Position numbers and translations under genes: made by a program
Part shown: positions 1 through 5,341 of the stretch, piece by piece
How the letters are laid out: the number at the start of each line of letters is the position of its first letter
How positions within the stretch are numbered: position 1 is the stretch's first letter
DNA from: Lachnospiraceae bacterium
Lineage (GTDB): Bacteria > Bacillota > Clostridia > Lachnospirales > Lachnospiraceae
Length of the DNA: 6,147 bases
Assembly (NCBI GenBank): GCA_017959525.1
Contig: JAGDAL010000240.1
Location: 1-6,147 of the forward strand
Direction: 5' to 3'
The notes under the pieces: generated by a model
The model's database searches: none
What the model saw: only the letters and a program-made list of their open reading frames with translations
Told to the model about the DNA's origin: nothing

Positions 1-288
1 TTGCTGTCGCTTGTAGCGGCAACAACGATGAACGGGCAGACCGTGCTGAAGGGCGACATGAACAACGATGGCGTGATAGACATCTCCGACGTGACCGCCC
101 TCGTGAACGTGGCTGTAGGCCATACACAGGCCGAAGCCAGCACTGCATTCTATGCAAATTTCGTAGATTTCAAGTTGAAAAATAAGGCTCCACAGCAGCA
201 GGAGCAGGCGAAGCAACCGGCAGAACCACAAAAAGATGCACTCTCAAATAATCCGAAGGCTCCGAATGGTCCTCTCTTTAACATGTGA
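1..288 (+). CDS. Small secreted protein with a single dockerin-like repeat (5' end outside window)
   Basis: The frame is open from the first base and ends in TGA at 286-288; TTG at 1 could be a start, but the gene more likely begins upstream. Residues 1-14 (LLSLVAATTMNGQT, first codon read as Leu) look like the end of a signal peptide with cleavage near N-G-Q. Residues 18-30 (GDMNNDGVIDISD) form one 12-residue calcium loop of the dockerin/EF-hand type, with D19, N21, D23, D27 and D30 in the ligand positions. The helix TALVNVAVG follows. True cellulosomal dockerins carry two such repeats; only one is present, and the remaining 55 residues are a polar Q/K/P-rich tail (QQQEQAKQPAEPQK). Signal-peptide style and the DVTALVN helix recall Bacteroidales dockerin-like proteins, which is an impression rather than a search result. 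Base composition (about 51% GC) and style differ from what follows. Function unknown beyond probable export and calcium binding. Confidence 0.7.
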   Translation: MLSLVAATTMNGQTVLKGDMNNDGVIDISDVTALVNVAVGHTQAEASTAFYANFVDFKLKNKAPQQQEQAKQPAEPQKDALSNNPKAPNGPLFNM

Positions 289-359
289 CGCCGATGAAGT
301 AGTTATTCAGGTGTAAAAAATCAGTCCATTCATAAGTTTATGCCAAGATGTAAAACAAT

Positions 360-388
360 TTGCTTTTTATTTCAAAGTTTCATACAAT
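360..388 (+). promoter_or_regulatory. Sigma-A-type promoter for the transfer operon
   Basis: The -35 element TTGCTT (360-365) and the -10 element TACAAT (383-388, five of six matches to TATAAT) are separated by exactly 17 bases in a very AT-rich region. Transcription would start near 395. It is the only good promoter seen ahead of the gene set, and no later gap is large enough to hold another outside a coding region. A weaker alternative, TTGTGA at 393-398 with a poor -10 near 417, is less likely. Confidence 0.55.
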
Positions 389-494
389 ATTATTGTGACT
401 ATTCTAGTTATCTGTTTTCTATTTGCAGATTACGGTGGTTCACGGGGAAAACTTTGAGAAAAAAATATGGCAGCATGCACCGAAGTGGCAAGCG

Positions 495-500
495 AAAGGG
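495..500 (+). promoter_or_regulatory. Ribosome binding site that decides the sigma factor start
   Basis: AAAGGG lies 8 bases before the ATG at 509. The upstream in-frame ATG at 467 is preceded only by an A run (GAGAAAAAAAT) with no proper Shine-Dalgarno at a good distance. The downstream start also places the protein start directly before the conserved sigma region 2. Confidence 0.6.
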
Positions 501-508
501 TGTTACTT

Positions 509-991
509 ATGAACGGAGAATTAATCGTACGTACATACAGTGATATGGTCTATGGAGTTGCGATGCGGTATGTAAGAAATCGTACGGATGCTGATGATGT
601 ATTTGCCGATGTTTTTTATCGATATTTTCGCCGGGAACGGGTCTTCGAGAACGAAGAACACCGTAAAGCGTGGTTATTAAGGGTAACCATCAATGCATCC
701 AAAGATTTCCTTATCAAACGCAAATATGACGTAAACATTGATGATGATATGTTTGACGAATCTCAGATTGCCGTTTCTTTTTCCGGAAAGGGGATTTCCC
801 AGGAAGAAGTAATGGATGTGCGTAATGCGCTCAAACAGCTGAAGGAGGAGCGCAGGGAGATTATCGAACTATACTATTTCAATGGTTTTACGACAAGAGA
901 ATTATCCGACATGCTGCAACGATCAGAGAATACCATAAAATCTGAACTGTTACGTGGAAGACAAGATTTGAAAAAAATTCTTTCAAAGTAA
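509..991 (+). CDS. ECF-type (sigma-70 family) RNA polymerase sigma factor
   Basis: This 160-residue protein has the two-domain layout of extracytoplasmic-function sigma factors and would direct RNA polymerase to a small set of promoters. Region 2 spans about residues 5-66: YSDMVYGVAMRYVRN (10-24), the core-binding segment DADDVFADVFYRYFRR (27-42), then EEHRKAWLLRVTINASKD (49-66), which contacts the -10. A short linker leads to region 4 (about 102-158): LKQLKEERREIIELYYFNGF followed by a helix-turn-helix (TTRELSDMLQRSENTIKSELLRGR, 128-151) for -35 recognition. The length is typical for the family. A start at 467 would add 14 residues (MAACTEVASERVLL) but lacks a good ribosome binding site. The gene is first in a tightly spaced set with T4SS genes, so its probable role is control of transfer functions, possibly including its own operon. 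That role is inferred; no ECF promoter motif was recognised in this window. Confidence 0.9.
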   Translation: MNGELIVRTYSDMVYGVAMRYVRNRTDADDVFADVFYRYFRRERVFENEEHRKAWLLRVTINASKDFLIKRKYDVNIDDDMFDESQIAVSFSGKGISQEEVMDVRNALKQLKEERREIIELYYFNGFTTRELSDMLQRSENTIKSELLRGRQDLKKILSK

Positions 992-1002
992 GAGGAAGAC
1001 AT

Positions 1003-1221
1003 ATGGATGATCGAAAAATAGAACTGGTGCTGAAAACCTTAGGGGAATGTGTTCCCCGGGCACCGGAAAAAACAGTAGAAAAAATAGCCTCGGATGTTCG
1101 TGCGTTGGAAAAACAACGGAAAGAGCGTGAAGAGGAAGAACAGCGTCGGGGGAATAGAGTGAAACCAATCAAAGAAACAGAGCACACTCCAGAAAAAGGA
1201 AAGGGAGGACCGGTATTATGA
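1003..1221 (+). CDS. Small highly charged protein between sigma factor and pilin, function unknown
   Basis: The protein is 72 residues long. Its ATG is 11 bases after the sigma stop and is preceded by AGAGGAAG (991-998). Residues 1-24 (MDDRKIELVLKTLGECVPRAPEKT) could fold as a short helix plus loop. Residues 24-50 are a strongly charged probable helix (VRALEKQRKEREEEEQRR), and the last 20 residues are basic, Pro/Gly-rich and probably disordered. There is no membrane segment or signal peptide, and a single Cys (C16). The position after an ECF sigma gene is where an anti-sigma is commonly encoded, but the usual membrane helix or zinc-binding HxxxCxxC motif is absent. It could be a small soluble anti-sigma, a co-regulator, or a T4SS accessory protein. 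The stop overlaps the pilin start by 4 bases (ATGA), indicating coupled translation. I do not recognise the family. Confidence 0.75.
   Translation: MDDRKIELVLKTLGECVPRAPEKTVEKIASDVRALEKQRKEREEEEQRRGNRVKPIKETEHTPEKGKGGPVL
1203..1208 (+). promoter_or_regulatory. Ribosome binding site for the pilin gene
   Basis: GGGAGG lies 9 bases ahead of the ATG at 1218 and 12 bases ahead of a second ATG at 1221. Spacing favours 1218. The site sits inside the end of the preceding gene, whose stop overlaps the start. Confidence 0.65.
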
Positions 1222-1550
1222 TGAATGCATTAATGACAAGAATGATGGTAGCAGTTGCAACAGCTCAGGCAACAACCGGAAATGTGGATTTATCAAATGT
1301 AACATCTCCGATTATTGGATTGGTGAATTCCATTTTGAACGCAGCCATTCCATTGGTTGCAGCAGTAGGCGCCTTGTATTGTGTCCTTCTGGGCGTGAAA
1401 TATGCCAAGGCAGAAGAGCCGCAGGATCGTGAGAAGGCAAAACAGCATTTAAAGAGTGCCATTATCGGCTTCGTATTGATTTTCGTATTGGTAGTAGCAC
1501 TTCGTATCGCTACACCGATTTTGACCGATTGGATGAATGCAAACTCATAA
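1218..1550 (+). CDS. TrbC/VirB2-like type IV secretion pilin
   Basis: This 110-residue protein would be a membrane-embedded pilin subunit of the conjugation channel or pilus. Residues 1-17 end in a hydrophobic, Ala-rich stretch (MMVAVATAQA) that resembles a weak signal or leader. Two hydrophobic helices follow, at about 40-60 (LNAAIPLVAAVGALYCVLLG) and 80-98 (SAIIGFVLIFVLVVALRIA), joined by a short charged loop (KYAKAEEPQDREKAKQHLK, 61-79). Two helices around a charged AKAE-x(3)-REKAKxxL loop are the hallmark of the Gram-positive T4SS pilin family. Length is normal. It is not the Maff2-type small protein found in Tn1549-like elements, which is shorter and differs in sequence. It lies immediately upstream of an exported protein and VirD4, in keeping with a T4SS role. 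High expression would be expected for a pilin and fits the strong ribosome binding site. Confidence 0.85.
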   Translation: MMNALMTRMMVAVATAQATTGNVDLSNVTSPIIGLVNSILNAAIPLVAAVGALYCVLLGVKYAKAEEPQDREKAKQHLKSAIIGFVLIFVLVVALRIATPILTDWMNANS

Positions 1551-1553
1551 ACG

Positions 1554-1574
1554 ATAGGAAGGAGACATTCCTAT
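1554..1574 (+). promoter_or_regulatory. Inverted repeat framing the ribosome binding site of the 578-residue secreted protein
   Basis: ATAGGAA (1554-1560) and TTCCTAT (1568-1574) are perfect 7-base inverted copies around the 7-base loop GGAGACA. The Shine-Dalgarno AAGGAG (1559-1564) spans the 5' arm and the loop, and the start ATG (1573-1575) begins in the 3' arm. If the hairpin forms in mRNA it would partly hide the start codon, so it could reduce translation relative to the pilin upstream. There is no T run, so it is not a terminator. Confidence 0.4.
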
Positions 1575-3309
1575 GGCTGGATTACGGGGAAAGAAAAAAA
1601 GCATAGCACTCACCATGTCTGCAGTACTCGTAATGACCGGTGCACTTCTTCCGGCTAGTCGGGTAAATGCGAATCTTCTGATACTGACAGAGGACGTCCT
1701 GTTTGGTAAAGAGGAGGATCCGGTAGAAGTAGAGGAATATGACGAGCCGATTACGGCGGAGATGTTGAATGACGTCTTCGGCGAGGTGGTGTTCTACCGC
1801 TGGGAGCGGGTGAACCGTAACACCTATCCTACCGATACGGAGTGGCATCCAACCTTATTGGTTTGGCAGAACAATGCCGGAAGGGACGATGGATACATCG
1901 GTTGCGTCGCACCGGGTGATATCTATATGGGTCCGGAAGCCAGGCCGGTGGAAGGGGTTACCAACAAGTTCAGCCGTAGTGACCCCATCTACAAAAGCCA
2001 GTTCAAAGACAGTGGCCAGATGGAAGAGTCGGAAACCTATTACATGCGTTTAACGGATCGGGCAGAGGGCATCGATGTGGGAAGTGATCCCCAGGTGAAG
2101 ACCTACCGGGATATTTTCTATACCGATGACAGCCGGGATTGTTTGTATGTGAAGTATGGCAAACGTGATGATGACAACGAAGGCCTGGATGATAATGACG
2201 CACCGGTTTATATGATCAAAATGACCAGTGCTCCCGGAGTCAATCGGGATTATATCCTAGAACCCGGTGGTAACGGTGGACAGTCCTGGATGAAGATTCA
2301 CCATAACGAGTATGGATATGAGTGGTCTTTCATGTCCGTAAAACGCTCCGGTCGCGGTGATGTATTCCGTGTTTTTTACAACAAGGACTCCGAGGACGAT
2401 CCGACCCTTGCAGTAGGTAGTTACAAGCGATTTATGCATGTACGTTCCGAAGATCGTGAGCAGGATTTATTCAAGTGGTTTATCGGAACGAAGCTTCGTT
2501 ATTCCGCCATCAAGGGTGATACCAGCGTTCGAGACGGACAGATTCTGTCCATCAGCGCCAGCAATTATGTAGATGCCGGGGGAAGCAATGAGAGCCAGCA
2601 GGGTGTCATTCTTCCGAAGGGACGGACCATTACCGTGGAGAAGGGTGGAATTCTATCCATCAGCGGTGATTTCATTAATAACGGAACAATCATCAACAAC
2701 GGAGGAACCATTCTGATTCAAAAGGGTGGTACTCTATTCCCATTCCTGCAGGGAACCAATCCTTACGAAGACGGTTGTGGCACGTTAAAGTGTAATGCCG
2801 GCGACATCATTGTGGAAGAGGGCGGTAACCTCTATGCAGGGTTCAACTGTGCAATGACGGATGGCACCACAAGGGCGGTTGCGCCGTTCTGGCTGGATAA
2901 CAATTCCACCTTGGTGAATTACGGCGTGGTTTGCTGTGGAGAAATGCGACTGGGAAGTGCAGCGGTTGTGGAAAACCGCGGCAATGGCAAAATCTATACC
3001 TGTCTCTGGGAAGAGGAGTGGGGAAGCTTCACAGACATGCTAAAAGATAACAATACGAAGCTGGTCACGGGAAAAACGGATAAGCTCTATGGACTTCGTT
3101 ATTTCGAAACCGGAACATGGCAGGCGAAAAGCACGATTTCCGGAGCAGATATGTACGGAGGAATCGGTGTTATTCGTGATGGCATTAAGATTCCGCCAAC
3201 TGTCTATGTGACCCAGAACGGAGCCAAAAATATTATCAATCCGGACACGGATTGGAATTCATATTTTATCACACCGAAGCGAATTATCATGGGGACATTG
3301 AGGCTATGA
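1573..3309 (+). CDS. Secreted protein with beta-helix-like region, probable T4SS-associated surface protein
   Basis: The protein is 578 residues long. Residues 1-33 are a clear signal peptide: basic GLRGKKK, hydrophobic core IALTMSAVLVMTGALL, and cleavage expected after VNA (A33). The mature N-terminal part (34-330) is acidic and rich in Asp, Tyr and Trp, with no recognised domain. Residues about 350-460 carry short Gly/Asn-rich repeats (GGILSISGDFINNGTIINN, then GGTILIQKGGTLF) typical of right-handed beta-helix folds such as pectate-lyase-like adhesins. Eight cysteines are present, two adjacent (VVCCGE), so disulphides are possible. There is no LPXTG motif, C-terminal membrane helix or lipobox, so attachment to the cell would have to be through partners. 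Its place between the pilin and VirD4, with a 4-base stop/start overlap to VirD4, suggests an extracellular part of the transfer machine, such as a mating-contact or channel-tip protein. That role is inferred and the family is not recognised. Confidence 0.8.
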   Translation: MAGLRGKKKSIALTMSAVLVMTGALLPASRVNANLLILTEDVLFGKEEDPVEVEEYDEPITAEMLNDVFGEVVFYRWERVNRNTYPTDTEWHPTLLVWQNNAGRDDGYIGCVAPGDIYMGPEARPVEGVTNKFSRSDPIYKSQFKDSGQMEESETYYMRLTDRAEGIDVGSDPQVKTYRDIFYTDDSRDCLYVKYGKRDDDNEGLDDNDAPVYMIKMTSAPGVNRDYILEPGGNGGQSWMKIHHNEYGYEWSFMSVKRSGRGDVFRVFYNKDSEDDPTLAVGSYKRFMHVRSEDREQDLFKWFIGTKLRYSAIKGDTSVRDGQILSISASNYVDAGGSNESQQGVILPKGRTITVEKGGILSISGDFINNGTIINNGGTILIQKGGTLFPFLQGTNPYEDGCGTLKCNAGDIIVEEGGNLYAGFNCAMTDGTTRAVAPFWLDNNSTLVNYGVVCCGEMRLGSAAVVENRGNGKIYTCLWEEEWGSFTDMLKDNNTKLVTGKTDKLYGLRYFETGTWQAKSTISGADMYGGIGVIRDGIKIPPTVYVTQNGAKNIINPDTDWNSYFITPKRIIMGTLRL

Positions 3310-5324
3310 AAGATTTCTTGAAGCGTATCGTAAATTCAATTCAACCCGGGAGATTCATCAGTATTCTATTTCTTGGAATCATAGGGCTCGGAGTAGTGGG
3401 TTTCGCACTTCGAACCTTGGGAGACTATGTGCGTTCTTTTGGGTCCGCCCAGGGATTTCAAATATATCCACACTACTTCTTAGAGTGGCAGACCTGGCTG
3501 ATTGGAGCGCTGCTGATTGTGATCGGTTCGCTGTTATATCTTTTGTCCGGAAATAACATGAATCGGTTATTCGGATCCAACAAGGACCTTCTGGGCAAGG
3601 ACGGCAAGGCAGAAGTGGTGCGTGGTTCTTTGGAGAACAGCCGATTCCTTACGGATAAGGAACGGGATTCCTATTTTCCGGGTGCTCCTTATGAAGGCTT
3701 AAAAGACGTGAAGAAGGATGGTATTCCGGTCCGGGCGGTATTGGATAAGAAGAACCACCTCCAGGTCAATTTCCTATCCGGAGCCCATTCTCTGATTATC
3801 GGTGCTACCGGTAGTGGTAAGACCACCACCTTTATCAACCCGATGATTCAGCTTCTTGCAGCAACCAATTGCGGAAGCTCCATGATTATGACAGACCCGA
3901 AGGGAGAGCTTTTTTCCCTGCATTCCCAGTTCTTAAAGGAACGGGGATATGAGGTGCTGTTACTGGATTTGCGTGATACCTATTCCTCCAGTCGATGGAA
4001 TCCGCTGGGGGATATTTATGATATGTACCAGGACTATGTCCATGCCGGGGAAGGCGTCATTGCCCATCGTGACAATATGAGCGATTATCCGGATTTAAAC
4101 AAACCGGACGGAGAGGCAGAGGACGGAGCGTTCTGGTGCGAGTGGAAAGGGAATGCATATGCGGACCCATCCCATTGCCTGGATGACGTGGTGGTAAAAC
4201 GCCAGCAGATTTTTGATGAAATGTATGAGGACCTGAATGATTTGATCTCCGTAATCTGTCCGGTAGAGAACGAGAAGGATCCGCTATGGGAGAAGGGCGC
4301 CAGATCTGTAATTATGGCGACTTGTCTTGCAATGCTGGAAGATTCCGAAGATGAACGCCTAGGCATGACCAAAGATAAATTCAATTTCTTTAATATCAAT
4401 AAAGCTCTAACAAATTCTGAGAATAACTTTGCAGTGCTAAAAGATTATTTCGAAGGACGAGGCTCCTTATCACAGGCGTACACCTTATCCAGACAGGTGC
4501 TCTCTGCTGCAGAGCAAACCATGTCCAGTTATATGTCCATAACGTTTGACAAGTTAAATATGTTTAATGACCGCGGTCTGTGTGGTTTGACCAGTGCAAC
4601 GGATGTAGATGCTGCATCCTTCGCAGAGAAACCGACCGCGCTGTTTATGAAAATTCCGGATGAGAATGATACCCGTCATGGTTTGGCTGCGGTATTCATT
4701 CTCTGTATGTACAAGGCCCTGATTAAGGTGGCAAGTTCCAGAGAAGACCTCTCTCTTCCGCGCAATGTATATTTCATTCTCGATGAGTTCGGTAACATGC
4801 CAAAAATCGAGAAGTTCGACAAGATGATCACCGTAGGTCGAAGCCGTAAAATCTGGTTCAACATGGTGGTACAGTCCTACTCCCAGCTGTCCAATGTATA
4901 CGGTAATGAAGTAGCGGACATTGTGAAGTCCAACTGTGGTATGAAGATGTTCATCGGTTCCAACGATATCGGAACCTGCGAGGAGTTCTCCAAGCTCTGC
5001 GGTAACATGACGGTTCGTACCACGTCCACATCTGCAAGTATCGGAGCCAAGGAAGGGGATATCAATTTATCGGCCCAGACCCAGGTTCGACCACTCATCT
5101 ATCCGAGTGAGCTTCAGATGTTAAATAACAAGGAATCAACGGGAAATGCCATTATCGTAACCTTTGGTAATTACCCACTTCGAACCAAATACACCCCAAG
5201 TTATATGTGCCCGTATTACAAGATGGGCCAGATGGACTTGGGAGAGATTCGTTCCCACATGTTCCGTGCGGATGACGTCTACTATGATTTGGAAGAGCGT
5301 AACAAATTGATACTGGGTTCATAA
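3306..5324 (+). CDS. virD4: VirD4-like type IV coupling protein (conjugation ATPase)
   Basis: This 672-residue membrane-anchored ATPase would dock the relaxase-DNA complex on the T4SS and drive its export. The start at 3306 overlaps the previous stop (ATGA). An in-frame ATG at 3252 lies deep inside the upstream gene and would add 18 unlikely residues. Two membrane helices lie at about 17-38 and 64-81, joined by an outside loop. The Walker A motif GATGSGKTTT is at 166-175, followed by MIMTDPKGEL, typical of the VirD4/TraG family. DPLWEKGARSVIMA (about 325-338) is the conserved all-alpha-domain border motif. The Walker B motif FILDEFGNMP has its acidic pair at D493-E494. The C-terminal motifs FSKLCGNMTV and RPLIYPSELQML are also present. 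A roughly 60-residue acidic insertion (about 245-300, with PDGEAEDGAFWCEW) separates the Walker motifs. Length and layout match the Firmicutes VirD4 group found in ICEs. All catalytic motifs look intact. Relaxase and VirB4 are expected nearby but outside this window. Confidence 0.95.
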   Translation: MKDFLKRIVNSIQPGRFISILFLGIIGLGVVGFALRTLGDYVRSFGSAQGFQIYPHYFLEWQTWLIGALLIVIGSLLYLLSGNNMNRLFGSNKDLLGKDGKAEVVRGSLENSRFLTDKERDSYFPGAPYEGLKDVKKDGIPVRAVLDKKNHLQVNFLSGAHSLIIGATGSGKTTTFINPMIQLLAATNCGSSMIMTDPKGELFSLHSQFLKERGYEVLLLDLRDTYSSSRWNPLGDIYDMYQDYVHAGEGVIAHRDNMSDYPDLNKPDGEAEDGAFWCEWKGNAYADPSHCLDDVVVKRQQIFDEMYEDLNDLISVICPVENEKDPLWEKGARSVIMATCLAMLEDSEDERLGMTKDKFNFFNINKALTNSENNFAVLKDYFEGRGSLSQAYTLSRQVLSAAEQTMSSYMSITFDKLNMFNDRGLCGLTSATDVDAASFAEKPTALFMKIPDENDTRHGLAAVFILCMYKALIKVASSREDLSLPRNVYFILDEFGNMPKIEKFDKMITVGRSRKIWFNMVVQSYSQLSNVYGNEVADIVKSNCGMKMFIGSNDIGTCEEFSKLCGNMTVRTTSTSASIGAKEGDINLSAQTQVRPLIYPSELQMLNNKESTGNAIIVTFGNYPLRTKYTPSYMCPYYKMGQMDLGEIRSHMFRADDVYYDLEERNKLILGS

Positions 5325-5326
5325 CG

Positions 5327-5332
5327 AAGAGG
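5327..5332 (+). promoter_or_regulatory. Ribosome binding site choosing the start at 5342
   Basis: AAGAGG lies 9 bases before the ATG at 5342. The in-frame ATG at 5333 touches this site directly, so it cannot use it. The site falls in the 17-base gap after the virD4 stop. Confidence 0.6.
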
Positions 5333-5341
5333 ATGTTGTCT

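Larger units (their letters stand above)
289..508 (+). other. AT-rich non-coding stretch and leader ahead of the transfer operon
   Basis: No convincing gene is seen here. Hand counting gives about 26% GC over 301-420. No hairpin followed by a T run is visible after the dockerin gene, so its terminator is absent or not recognisable. A short inverted repeat, CATAA-GT-TTATG, lies at 331-342 just upstream of the proposed promoter. The sequence TGTAAAA occurs twice (312-318 and 349-355). Either element could be an operator but both are weak. The leader from the predicted transcription start (around 395) to the sigma gene is about 115 bases long. Confidence 0.6.

Noticed and set aside
236..316. Short frame-2 reading ending in DADEVVIQV then TAA, overlapping the end of the dockerin gene
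   Set aside because: The ending looks protein-like and could be the tail of a gene cut at a junction, but the frame has no ribosome binding site and too little length to support a gene or pseudogene.
340..543. Open frame of 67 codons ahead of the sigma gene
   Set aside because: It has no ribosome binding site, spans the proposed promoter, is Cys/Tyr/Arg-rich in the manner of translated non-coding sequence, and overlaps the sigma gene start in another frame.
1042..1057. GC-rich inverted repeat GGGGAA-TGTG-TTCCCC
   Set aside because: It lies inside the small charged protein gene, has no following T run and is too short to call a terminator or attenuator.
888..1187. Minus-strand open frames opposite the sigma and small-protein genes
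   Set aside because: They are antisense shadows of well-supported genes, with Ser/Phe-rich low-quality translations and no recognisable domains.
2487..2500. Perfect 14-base palindrome AACGAAGCTTCGTT
   Set aside because: It lies deep inside the secreted-protein coding region, is a single copy, and its bases are explained by coding; no regulatory role can be supported.
4085..5098. Minus-strand open frames within virD4 (4085-4399, 4676-4864, 4877-5098)
   Set aside because: They lie entirely opposite an intact coupling-protein gene, and their translations show no domain or start signals.
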